DNA of 10,000 nt from Nitrospira sp. GTDB lineage: Bacteria; Nitrospirota; Nitrospiria; Nitrospirales; Nitrospiraceae. Positions within the stretch are counted from its first letter, which is position 1, and every line of letters begins with the position of its first letter. The stretch lies in contig JAIWOH010000081.1 in the NCBI GenBank assembly GCA_020216985.1, positions 1 to 10,000 on the forward strand. Direction: 5' to 3'. Made by a program: the position numbers and the translations under genes. Shown one piece after another: positions 1-6,846 of this stretch. The notes under the pieces were generated by a model, which saw nothing but the letters and a program-made list of their open reading frames with translations, was not told the DNA's origin and searched no databases.

Positions 1-542
1 ATGACTTCTTTTCCGGTCCCCGTTTCTCCGAACAGCAAAATGGTGGCATCCGAGTCGGCCACCTGGGCGATCTGTTGAAACAGCCGCTGCATCGCCGGAC
101 TTCGCGCCACCACGTTTTCCAGGCCGTAGAGCTCCTTGACCAACGACTTGAGCCGTTGAATCTCTCGGCTCATCCGTTGCTGCGCCAACGCCTTTTCAAT
201 GGAGGCCTTGAGATCCTTGTCGTCGAACGGCTTAGTCAAATAGCCGAAGGCGCCGCGCTGCATCGCCTCCACCGCATTGGGGATGCTGCCATGGGCCGTG
301 AGAATGATCACCGGCAGGCCGGGATGAATGCGCAAGAGTTCCTCCGTGAGATCCAGTCCGTCTTCATCCCGGAGTCGCAAATCCGTGATGGCGAGATCGA
401 ACATTTTCTTTTTGGCCGCTTCAATCGCCTCCCCTCCCGTCGCGCAAGGAGTCACCACGAACCCCATGGCGGCCAGTCGCATCTTCAGCAAATGGAGCAA
501 TCCTTCGTCATCGTCGACGACTAACAGATGTTCTTGATCCAT
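1..542 (-). CDS. NtrC-family sigma-54-dependent response regulator, GlrR/QseF-like (C-terminus outside window)
   Basis: This cytoplasmic regulator would be phosphorylated by the partner kinase and then activate sigma-54 RNA polymerase by ATP hydrolysis. The first 180 residues are visible. Residues 1-120 are a receiver domain with acidic pocket D10-D12, phosphoacceptor D54 in ITDLRL, T82 in ILTAHG and K104 in TKPF. A linker follows, and the AAA+ domain begins near residue 142 with Walker A GETGTGKE at 172-179. The gene then runs off the left edge, so the GAFTGA loop, Walker B and DNA-binding helix-turn-helix are not seen. The ATG start at 542 is supported by GGAAGGAA five bases upstream. It lies 19 bp after the lipoprotein gene and is probably the last gene of a kinase-lipoprotein-regulator operon, the order of enterobacterial glrK-qseG-glrR. 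The family call is firm; orthology to GlrR rests on gene order and domain layout. Confidence 0.93.
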   Translation of the reverse strand, partial: MDQEHLLVVDDDEGLLHLLKMRLAAMGFVVTPCATGGEAIEAAKKKMFDLAITDLRLRDEDGLDLTEELLRIHPGLPVIILTAHGSIPNAVEAMQRGAFGYLTKPFDDKDLKASIEKALAQQRMSREIQRLKSLVKELYGLENVVARSPAMQRLFQQIAQVADSDATILLFGETGTGKEV

Positions 543-546
543 ACCG

Positions 547-554
547 TTCCTTCC
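547..554 (-). promoter_or_regulatory. Ribosome binding site of the response regulator
   Basis: The minus strand reads GGAAGGAA, ending five bases before the ATG at 542. It lies between the lipoprotein stop (562-564) and this start and supports the chosen start and translation from a shared transcript. Confidence 0.6.
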
Positions 555-561
555 ACGTGAG

Positions 562-1305
562 TTAGGGGGTTGGGTCCAACGGAGGAACCGGAGTCACGGT
601 CGACGGAGGGCGGATCGGCCGCACTTTCTCACGCATTTCCTGGTCGATGCGTTTCAACGCCTCCAATTGGGCGGTGAGCTCCTCGATTTTTTTATCCCGC
701 TCCGCCAGTTGCCTCTGCAACGCCTGCAGCGAAGCCGACTCCGCTTTCTTGGACAAGGACTCCAGCTTGCGCTCCCGATCGGCCAAGTCGCGTTGCAGCG
801 TTTCAATCAACTGAGAACTTTCTTCCTTGCTCAAACGAGCCCGTTGGATCATCGCTTCTCCCTCAAGCAAGTCCCGCACCAGACGCTCGGAGACCTGAGC
901 CAACGAGACGTTCGTGCCGGCAATCGTTGGAGCTCCGGCCACCGCCTCAAGCCAGGAGATCGACGCCGGAGCCGGATGCTCTCGCAACAATTTCAGCCAG
1001 GCCTTTCCCGAAGCCACCAGTTGGCTCTGAGGAGCCGTCTCAATAAGCTTTAGAAAATAATTCTCCGCGATCTCTCGTCTTTCGTAGAGACCAAGCAGCG
1101 CCCGCACGAAGTAAGCGCGGTCGCACGAGGCGGTTTCCCCGCATGTCGCCAGAGCGGCTTCCTGCTTTCTGATCAAGGGTGGAAGCCATTTCGACTCTTG
1201 CGCGTCCAACTTGAAGAAGGGCTGATCGGGGGGAGTCGCGGGCCATGTCATACAACCGCCCAGGAGCGCAATCAGAAGCCCGGCCCCTACACTCAGCCTG
1301 ATCAT
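562..1305 (-). CDS. QseG-like outer-membrane lipoprotein with C-terminal coiled coil
   Basis: This 247-residue predicted lipoprotein sits between a histidine kinase gene and a sigma-54 regulator gene, as QseG (YfhG, about 237 residues) does in enterobacteria, where it links the kinase to envelope signals. The signal peptide is residues 1-17 with lipobox LLGGC, so C18 would be the lipidated residue; the next residue is Met, not Asp, which fits outer-membrane sorting. Residues 35-125 look alpha-helical and carry two cysteines, C55 and C61. Residues about 145-227 are a long charged heptad-rich coiled coil, and the tail from 228 is rich in proline. The ATG overlaps the kinase stop by four bases (ATGA at 1302-1305), so translation is probably coupled. 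Identification rests on length, lipobox, coiled coil and gene order; sequence similarity to QseG is weak by eye. Confidence 0.8.
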   Translation of the reverse strand: MIRLSVGAGLLIALLGGCMTWPATPPDQPFFKLDAQESKWLPPLIRKQEAALATCGETASCDRAYFVRALLGLYERREIAENYFLKLIETAPQSQLVASGKAWLKLLREHPAPASISWLEAVAGAPTIAGTNVSLAQVSERLVRDLLEGEAMIQRARLSKEESSQLIETLQRDLADRERKLESLSKKAESASLQALQRQLAERDKKIEELTAQLEALKRIDQEMREKVRPIRPPSTVTPVPPLDPTP

Positions 1306-2780
1306 GATGTTTTTGCCTTTCCCTCTTTTGCCGACCGTAGGGTAAACCGTACAGTGGTCCCTTTGCCTGTCTCACTTTCGATCCAAATTCTTCCCCCCAG
1401 AGCCTCGACGACTTTCTTCGCGAGCGCGAGTCCCAATCCGCTTCCCGCCGAAGAACCTTTTGCCTTTGTCCGCCCTTGATAAAATCGCTCGAAAATATGA
1501 GGAAGATCTTCCGCGGCGATGCCGGGCCCCATGTCGGACACCGCCACCTCCAGCAAGCCGGCCTGCGGGTTCGGCGTCATCAGCACTTTCACGACGCCGC
1601 CTTCCGGACTGAACTTCAGGGCGTTTGACAAGAGATTATCCAGCACTTGCTCGATTCGAGCGGCATCCGCCTTGACCCAGACCCGTTCTCCGGGATGCTC
1701 GATCAACAATTGGACGTGTTTTGAATCGGCCAACAGACGGACTTTGTTGACGGAAATGTCGGCGATGCGTCCGAGGTCCACGGTCACGATTTGATACTCC
1801 ATCATGCCCGCGTCCATCTTTGACAGATCGAGAATGGTCGAAATCAAATTAATCAAGCGTCGGCAACTGTCGGCCATAATGCGAAGGGTCGTTCGCTGGT
1901 CTTGCACCAGAGGTCCGGGGATCTCATCAAGGAGCAAGTGTGTGCCCTCTTGAATCGACGCCATGGGCGTCCGCAATTCGTGAGAAACGTGAGCCAAAAA
2001 CTCCGTTTTCATGTCGTCAAGCTCCTGGAGCTTGCCTCCCATCCAATTCACGGTATCGACCAGATCCTTCAACTCCGCAGGGGCCTTAATGTCAAGCGAC
2101 CGGCCGAACTTCCCCTGCCCGATCTGCTTGATATGGCCCTGCAACTGGCGAAGCGGCCGAAGAATCGTATAGCTCGCGGTGGCGGCGAGCCCCAGACCGA
2201 AAATCAACGCGACCAGCACCAATTGCTGGGTCACCGCCTCGGCTTGAACGGCGCTGGCTCGCGACTCGCTCACTCCGACGCTTAACCGGGCCTCGTGCAA
2301 GTCCAGATAGCCTTGAATGAGGGACAACATTTGATCCGTCAGCGCGTCTCGCCTGGCTTCGTAGTCGGCAAGGTTCACGGACCCATTGTGGCCTGACATG
2401 CTGAACCCGCTCTGAAAGAGCGCCACGCGACTCTCCAGCAGGCGGTTGGTTTCTTGAAGAAACGTCCTCCCCTGAGGCGAATGCTCCTGGCTCAGCAACT
2501 GCTCGAGATTTCTTCTGAAATCGTCGACCTCGTCCCTCAAGTTCGTCAGAAACGCCGCGTCCTTGGTCGCCAGATATTTTTTTTCGCTGTTGAGCTGCGC
2601 ATAAAGCGACCCTTGCAATCGTTTCGCAGATTCCACCGCCGGATAGTGTAAGAGCGCCATCTCCGTGCTCATCCCCGTCAAGTGCCTGAGTTGATAAAGG
2701 GCGTACAAGTTGACTCCTCCCATGACGGCGATGATCACGAGAGACGTCAGAAGCAGGCGCCAGAATATGGAGAGTCGCAC
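1302..2780 (-). CDS. Membrane sensor histidine kinase, GlrK/QseE-like
   Basis: This 492-residue inner-membrane kinase would sense an envelope signal, autophosphorylate and pass phosphate to the regulator encoded two genes downstream. With the GTG start at 2780 the order is: membrane segment 6-29, helical periplasmic domain about 30-183, second membrane segment 184-207, HAMP about 208-255, HisKA with phosphorylated H267 in HVSHELRTP, and HATPase_c with N box NLLSNALKFSP (N382, N386), G1 box DMGPG (from D416), F box ERFYQ and G2 box GSGLGLAL (about 446-453). The frame stays open to a GTG at 2885, adding 35 Arg-rich residues. The GTG at 2780 was preferred because it begins just before the membrane segment, as usual in this class, and a GAGGG lies nine bases upstream; the longer start also lies inside an inverted repeat. 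The kinase call is firm; the exact start is about 75 percent sure. Confidence 0.93.
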   Translation of the reverse strand: MRLSIFWRLLLTSLVIIAVMGGVNLYALYQLRHLTGMSTEMALLHYPAVESAKRLQGSLYAQLNSEKKYLATKDAAFLTNLRDEVDDFRRNLEQLLSQEHSPQGRTFLQETNRLLESRVALFQSGFSMSGHNGSVNLADYEARRDALTDQMLSLIQGYLDLHEARLSVGVSESRASAVQAEAVTQQLVLVALIFGLGLAATASYTILRPLRQLQGHIKQIGQGKFGRSLDIKAPAELKDLVDTVNWMGGKLQELDDMKTEFLAHVSHELRTPMASIQEGTHLLLDEIPGPLVQDQRTTLRIMADSCRRLINLISTILDLSKMDAGMMEYQIVTVDLGRIADISVNKVRLLADSKHVQLLIEHPGERVWVKADAARIEQVLDNLLSNALKFSPEGGVVKVLMTPNPQAGLLEVAVSDMGPGIAAEDLPHIFERFYQGRTKAKGSSAGSGLGLALAKKVVEALGGRIWIESETGKGTTVRFTLRSAKEGKAKTS

Positions 2781-2864
2781 GATCCTGAGCCCTCTGCGTC
2801 GGATACGTCTTTGTGCACGAGATGGAGACCGCGGTAAGAGCCTCTCTGAAAGGTTCCTTCTCTG

Positions 2865-2886
2865 AGTGTATGGTAAGCCATACACT
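2865..2886. promoter_or_regulatory. Perfect 9-bp inverted repeat upstream of the kinase operon (possible operator)
   Basis: The arms AGTGTATGG (2865-2873) and CCATACACT (2878-2886) are exact reverse complements separated by TAAG. The element lies 85 bp before the preferred kinase start and 46 bp after the stop of the membrane-protein gene. No T tract follows on either strand, so an intrinsic terminator is unlikely. A protein-binding operator or an mRNA hairpin between the two genes is an inference. Confidence 0.45.
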
Positions 2887-2935
2887 ATTTCATTTCCTGC
2901 TGCAAGCGATCACGTTCTTCTTGTACGCCCATCAT
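2885..2935 (-). CDS. Possible tiny ORF (16 residues) overlapping the upstream gene's stop
   Basis: The ATG at 2935 overlaps the stop of the membrane-protein gene as ATGA (2932-2935). The frame reads MMGVQEERDRLQQEMK, then a TAG that falls in the right arm of the 2865-2886 inverted repeat. The peptide is charged and helix-like. There is no strong ribosome binding site beyond the coupled stop, and an ORF this short can easily arise by chance. It is listed because of the coupled start and the hairpin at its stop; it may be nothing. Confidence 0.12.
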   Translation of the reverse strand: MMGVQEERDRLQQEMK

Positions 2936-3762
2936 TGATGCCGATTCATTCGTCCGGCAAACAGGCGTTGCCTTCTTGTCGAGCCGCGCAGCAACGCAAA
3001 AAGGTGCCCGCGAAAAAGCAAGATCGCGGTGGCAACCGGCGGAGTGAACACAAGCAGCATGATCCATTGGGTGTCCGGATGAACCCCGAGGTAAGACAAC
3101 CAGCCTCCCACCAGCGTGAACGGCAGAAGCAACAACTGAAGAAAATCCAAGCCCGCTCCCCTTCCAACGGACCCCGACAACTCGAAGAACGAACGCAGGC
3201 CGTCGGGAGAAAGGAGAATCGGCAGCATCATCAGCGCAAACGGAAGAAACCACTCGATCCAGTGTTCCAACACGAACTCATAGGAAATTTTGAAGACGTC
3301 GAGCGGCGAGTCATGACGGACCTGATAGATCACCTCCGGCACGGGGTTCAATAGAATAAACAAGAGCAGCATGACCGCGGAAGCCAGAAACTGTCCGTAG
3401 GGATTGGCCTTCGTGCCCATTTGGAGCGCCATCATCGGCAGCCACAACACGAACCCGACCCCGATCACGTCCCAGAAATAATGGCCGAAACTCTCGGGCA
3501 CATCGGCCGGCTGAATCGTTCGCGTCGCGCTCAATGACTGCTCGATCAGACGCAACGTTGCGCCCACAAGAAACGCGTTGGCGATACCGAGCAGAAGACC
3601 GCCGCCCATCCCCAGCGGCGCGGCGATTCTAGCCGCCCCGACGAACAACAGGCCGAACCCCACCAAGGCAAGGACCGTCACCCAGCTTCGCTTGAGCGAT
3701 CGCCAGGTCGCCCGTAGAGCTTGGCCGTACAATTCGATCAGCGATGATAGGAAGGCACCCAT
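2932..3762 (-). CDS. Polytopic membrane protein of unknown function
   Basis: No family is recognised for this 276-residue protein. It is very hydrophobic, with about seven candidate membrane segments near residues 27-46, 52-72, 97-113, 125-145, 169-186, 206-225 and 232-255, and a basic C-terminal tail rich in Arg. The amphipathic N-terminus (residues 1-25) has no cleavable signal. Loops between segments carry few charged residues and no visible catalytic motif. The ATG at 3762 is the first in frame and has only a poor ribosome binding site; a promoter-like TTGACC, 18 bases, TAGGGT lies just upstream. The gene is on the same strand as the kinase operon, 151 bp upstream, so it may or may not be cotranscribed with it; clpB is divergent. 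It could be a transporter-like or membrane-organising protein; the sequence does not decide. Confidence 0.8.
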   Translation of the reverse strand: MGAFLSSLIELYGQALRATWRSLKRSWVTVLALVGFGLLFVGAARIAAPLGMGGGLLLGIANAFLVGATLRLIEQSLSATRTIQPADVPESFGHYFWDVIGVGFVLWLPMMALQMGTKANPYGQFLASAVMLLLFILLNPVPEVIYQVRHDSPLDVFKISYEFVLEHWIEWFLPFALMMLPILLSPDGLRSFFELSGSVGRGAGLDFLQLLLLPFTLVGGWLSYLGVHPDTQWIMLLVFTPPVATAILLFRGHLFALLRGSTRRQRLFAGRMNRHQ

Positions 3763-3772
3763 CGTGAGCCGT

Positions 3773-3802
3773 ACCCTACGTTGGGAATCCGGCGAAGGTC
3801 AA
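3773..3802 (-). promoter_or_regulatory. Candidate sigma-70 promoter for the membrane-protein gene
   Basis: On the minus strand TTGACC (complement of 3797-3802) and TAGGGT (complement of 3773-3778) are separated by 18 bases, and the start codon lies 10 bases after the second hexamer. This would give a nearly leaderless transcript. The -10 match is weak. Confidence 0.25.
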
Positions 3803-3806
3803 GTCG

Positions 3807-3855
3807 CAAGTCAAAAAAGACGTGCGGCGAAAACCAGGATTCTTTGGTTGACTTG
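3807..3855. promoter_or_regulatory. Interrupted inverted repeat in the divergent intergenic region
   Basis: The left arm (3807-3820) begins CAAGTCAA and the right arm (3841-3855) ends TTGACTTG, an exact 8-bp complementary outer part. The inner parts, AAAAGA and TCTTT, pair with a two-base offset, and 20 bases separate the arms. Each arm carries a TTGACT hexamer facing outward, one toward each divergent gene. It could be a shared operator or paired -35 regions. Confidence 0.35.
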
Positions 3856-3875
3856 CGGAGACCGATGATTATCAG
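3848..3875 (+). promoter_or_regulatory. Candidate sigma-70 promoter for clpB
   Basis: TTGACT (3848-3853) and TATCAG (3870-3875) are separated by 16 bases, and the clpB start follows 53 bases later. There is no CIRCE element (the HrcA operator) and no clear heat-shock-sigma consensus, so heat-shock control is not visible. Confidence 0.35.
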
Positions 3876-3914
3876 TGGATCATGAACAACCGACGGCCTT
3901 CCATTTTCCTAACC

Positions 3915-3919
3915 AAGGA
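3915..3919 (+). promoter_or_regulatory. Ribosome binding site of clpB
   Basis: AAGGA lies nine bases before the ATG at 3929 and supports this start, which gives the usual ClpB N-terminal domain. Confidence 0.6.
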
Positions 3920-3928
3920 TGATCAGCG

Positions 3929-6553
3929 ATGGACGTGAATCGAATGACCCTCAAATTACAGGAGGCCTTGCACACCGCGTCGGCGCATGCCCAACGCCGG
4001 AGTCATCAAGGCATCGACGTGGAGCACTTGCTCTTGGCCTTGATCGACCAAGAGGGCGGCATGAGCGCCGGTTTGCTCGAACGGGCCGGTATCGCCTTGC
4101 CGGCCATCCGACAGGCCATCGAGCAAACCTTGGCAAAGTTGCCGCAAGTACAGGGAGCCGGCGCCACGCCGGGCCAGCTCCATTTGACTGCGCGGCTCAT
4201 GCAGGTCCTCACGCGGGCAGAAGAGGAGCAAAAATCTCTGAAGGACGACTATCTGAGCGTCGAGCACGTTCTGCTCTCAATGGCCCAGGAGGGGGGCGTC
4301 TTCAAGACATTGGGGCTGACCCGTGACCGACTGTTGGCCGCGCTTCAACAGGTGCGCGGTAACCAGCGGGTCACCACGCAAGATCCGGAAAGCACCTATC
4401 AGGCGCTCGAAAAATACGGCCGCGACCTCACGCAGTTAGCTTCGCAAGGTAAACTCGATCCGGTCATCGGACGGGACGACGAGATCAGGCGCGTGATCCA
4501 GATTCTGTCCCGCCGCACGAAAAACAACCCGGTCCTGATCGGCGAGCCCGGCGTGGGCAAGACAGCGATCGTTGAGGGATTGGCCATCCGCATCGTCAAA
4601 GGAGACGTCCCCGAAGGACTCAAGCACAAAAAACTGGTGGCGTTGGACATGGGTTCGCTCATTGCGGGAGCGAAGTACCGAGGGGAATTTGAAGAGCGCC
4701 TCAAGGCCGTGCTCAAAGAAATTCAATCGTCCCAGGGGCAGATTCTGCTGTTCATCGACGAATTGCACACGGTCGTCGGCGCCGGCGCCGCCGAGGGAGC
4801 CATGGACGCGGCCAATCTGTTGAAGCCGATGCTGGCGCGCGGCGAACTGCATTTGATCGGCGCCACCACACTCGACGAATATCGCAAACACATCGAAAAA
4901 GACGCGGCGTTGGAGCGCCGCTTCCAGACCGTGTTCGTAGATCAGCCGTCCGTCGAAGACACCATTTCCATCTTGCGGGGGCTCAAAGAACGGTACGAGG
5001 TGCACCACGGCGTGCGAATCAAGGACAGCGCCTTGGTCGCGGCCGCCCGCCTCTCGCACCGGTACATCTCGGATCGGTTCCTGCCCGACAAGGCCATCGA
5101 CTTGGTGGACGAAGCGGCGGCGCGCCTGCGGACGGAAATCGACAGTCTCCCGGCCGAGTTGGACGAAGTCTCGCGCAAGGTGCTCCAGTTGGAAATCGAG
5201 CGAGAAGCGTTGCGCAAAGAAAAAGATCCGGCCAGCGCCGCCCGGCTGGCCGCCCTCGAACACGAATTGAGCGAGAAACAGCGCGACCTCCAGGCCTTAA
5301 AAACCAAGTGGGAGTCCGAAAAAACCTCCGTCTCCCGCCTCCGCAAAACCCGCGAGGCGATCGAGGAGGTCAAGCGAAAGATCGAACAGGCGGAACGGGC
5401 CTACGACCTCAACCGGGTCGCCGAGCTTCGATACGGGGAACTGCCTCGGTTGGAGCGCGAGCTTGAGATCGAACAGCAACAGTTGGGCAAGAAACAGGGA
5501 GAAACCAGGCTTTTGAAAGAGGAAGTCGATGAGGACGAGATCGCGGCCGTCGTGAGTCGCTGGACGGGCATTCCCGTTTCACGCCTGCTCGAAGGCGAGG
5601 TCGAAAAATTGTTGAAGCTCCAAGAGCTGCTCCACCAGCGCGTGGTCGGGCAGGAAGAAGGAGTCCGCGCCGTGGCGGACGCCGTCCTGCGCGCGCGATC
5701 CGGCATCAAAGATCCCAATCGCCCGATCGGATCATTTCTCTTTCTCGGCCCGACCGGCGTGGGGAAGACGGAACTGGCCCGGGCCCTGGCCTCGACGCTC
5801 TTCGACGACGAGGGTAACCTCATCAGGATCGACATGTCCGAATACATGGAAAAGCACACGGTGGCCCGTCTCATCGGAGCCCCTCCCGGCTACGTCGGCT
5901 ATGAAGAGGGCGGGCAACTGACCGAAGCGGTGCGGCGGCGGCCCTTTTCCGTGATCCTGTTCGACGAAATTGAAAAGGCGCATCATGACGTCTTCAACAT
6001 TCTGCTTCAAGTGTTGGACGACGGACGGCTGACCGATTCCCACGGCCGCACGGTCGATTTCAAAAACACCGTGTTGATCATGACCTCCAACATCGGCAGT
6101 CCCCACATCCTCGACGCGCAACGCAGCGGCGGCACCTACGAACAGGTGCGGGCGGTCGTCATGGGTGAGTTGCGGCAACATTTCCGCCCTGAGTTTTTGA
6201 ACCGGGTCGATGAAGTGGTGGTGTTCCACGGCCTCAGCACGGAGCACCTGATGAAGATCGTGGACATTCAACTGGAACGGCTCCGCCGGCGGCTTGAGGA
6301 ACGGCGGATTACCGTGACGTTGACCCCGGCGGCCCTTCGGCATCTCGGCGAGCGAGGATACGATCCTGCCTTCGGGGCAAGACCGCTCAAACGGCTGATC
6401 CAGCAGAGCGTCGAAACCCCCATCGCCCGCATGCTCGTGAAGGGCGAACTACGGGATGGAGACACAGCGGCGATCGACGTCCAAGACGGCAACGTGATCA
6501 TCACGCCGGTCATCACCGCCGAGCCGGTTCACACCGCCGAAGGCCGATCCTAG
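3929..6553 (+). CDS. clpB: ATP-dependent disaggregase ClpB (Hsp100)
   Basis: ClpB is a cytoplasmic hexameric ring that pulls polypeptides out of aggregates together with DnaK, DnaJ and GrpE. The 874-residue length is close to the family norm (about 857). Residues 1-145 are the twin Clp_N repeats. D1 has Walker A GEPGVGKT at 205-212, Walker B with D277-E278, pore loop KYRG at 249-252 and arginine pair R330-R331. A long charged coiled coil at about 410-535 is the M-domain, which marks ClpB rather than ClpA or ClpX. D2 has Walker A GPTGVGKT at 607-614, pore loop GYVGY at 654-658, Walker B with D679-E680 and a sensor-2 GARPLKR near the C-terminus. There is no ClpP-binding IGF/IGL loop evident, as expected. 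All key residues are present. It appears to be transcribed alone, with hairpins downstream. No obvious internal start for a short ClpB form was found. Confidence 0.98.
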   Translation: MDVNRMTLKLQEALHTASAHAQRRSHQGIDVEHLLLALIDQEGGMSAGLLERAGIALPAIRQAIEQTLAKLPQVQGAGATPGQLHLTARLMQVLTRAEEEQKSLKDDYLSVEHVLLSMAQEGGVFKTLGLTRDRLLAALQQVRGNQRVTTQDPESTYQALEKYGRDLTQLASQGKLDPVIGRDDEIRRVIQILSRRTKNNPVLIGEPGVGKTAIVEGLAIRIVKGDVPEGLKHKKLVALDMGSLIAGAKYRGEFEERLKAVLKEIQSSQGQILLFIDELHTVVGAGAAEGAMDAANLLKPMLARGELHLIGATTLDEYRKHIEKDAALERRFQTVFVDQPSVEDTISILRGLKERYEVHHGVRIKDSALVAAARLSHRYISDRFLPDKAIDLVDEAAARLRTEIDSLPAELDEVSRKVLQLEIEREALRKEKDPASAARLAALEHELSEKQRDLQALKTKWESEKTSVSRLRKTREAIEEVKRKIEQAERAYDLNRVAELRYGELPRLERELEIEQQQLGKKQGETRLLKEEVDEDEIAAVVSRWTGIPVSRLLEGEVEKLLKLQELLHQRVVGQEEGVRAVADAVLRARSGIKDPNRPIGSFLFLGPTGVGKTELARALASTLFDDEGNLIRIDMSEYMEKHTVARLIGAPPGYVGYEEGGQLTEAVRRRPFSVILFDEIEKAHHDVFNILLQVLDDGRLTDSHGRTVDFKNTVLIMTSNIGSPHILDAQRSGGTYEQVRAVVMGELRQHFRPEFLNRVDEVVVFHGLSTEHLMKIVDIQLERLRRRLEERRITVTLTPAALRHLGERGYDPAFGARPLKRLIQQSVETPIARMLVKGELRDGDTAAIDVQDGNVIITPVITAEPVHTAEGRS

Positions 6554-6578
6554 ACACGACATTTTGTCGGTTTGCACC

Positions 6579-6595
6579 GGCCTTTGCAGAAGGCC
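6579..6595 (+). other. Small hairpin after clpB
   Basis: GGCCTT (6579-6584) and AAGGCC (6590-6595) pair around the loop TGCAG, 26 bases after the clpB stop codon. Together with the larger hairpin at 6598 it may form a composite 3' end. Confidence 0.4.
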
Positions 6596-6597
6596 CA

Positions 6598-6630
6598 TCG
6601 CCGCGCCCGTCTTGACGACGGGCGCGGCGA
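6598..6630 (+). terminator. GC-rich 14-bp hairpin downstream of clpB, no U tract
   Basis: Positions 6598-6611 and 6617-6630 form an uninterrupted 14-bp stem (left arm begins TCGCCGCGCC) with a five-base loop, TTGAC, 45 bases after the clpB stop. The following bases, CCGCATTGCAG, are not T-rich, so it is not a textbook intrinsic terminator. It could stabilise the clpB mRNA 3' end or terminate with a factor. The rest of 6554-6846 holds no convincing gene. Confidence 0.5.
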
Positions 6631-6801
6631 CCGCATTGCAGCAGTGGAACAAAAGCCGGCGAGCCGACACCGTTCGCTCTCATAGGCTGCATCACATCCC
6701 GCGATCGATCGGCTTCTTCGACCCCTTGATGACGAGTGATGAATCTCGCTCCGCGGAGAACGAACGGTCACCCGCCCGACCGGTCAATCTCGGCTGATTT
6801 G

Positions 6802-6830
6802 TTGACAGGGTTTCACTCGGCACGTAGGCT
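6802..6830 (+). promoter_or_regulatory. Candidate sigma-70 promoter for ndh
   Basis: A perfect TTGACA (6802-6807) is separated by 17 bases from TAGGCT (6825-6830). The expected transcription start, near 6837, falls within the ndh ribosome binding site, leaving a leader of about 10 bases. Confidence 0.4.
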
Positions 6831-6835
6831 AGCCG

Positions 6836-6839
6836 GGAG
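6836..6839 (+). promoter_or_regulatory. Ribosome binding site that decides the ndh start
   Basis: GGAG lies seven bases before the ATG at 6847. The reading frame is open upstream to a GTG at 6736, but those 37 extra residues are polar and lie ahead of the FAD-binding strand, so 6847 is the likelier start. Confidence 0.6.
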
Positions 6840-6846
6840 ACTACCT

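Noticed and set aside
4436..5263. Long minus-strand open frames inside clpB
   Set aside because: They are antisense to a well-supported ClpB reading frame and are typical of GC-rich coding DNA.
6564..6797. Plus-strand frame of 77 codons between clpB and ndh
   Set aside because: It runs through the 14-bp hairpin and the low-complexity region, has no ribosome binding site and resembles no known protein.
6811..6818. TTTCACTC upstream of ndh resembling the repeat's first bases
   Set aside because: Only 8 bases match and neighbouring bases do not, so it is not a stray repeat or anti-repeat.
6736..6846. Longer ndh start at GTG 6736
   Set aside because: The extra residues are polar, precede the FAD-binding strand and lack a ribosome binding site, whereas 6847 has GGAG at a proper distance.
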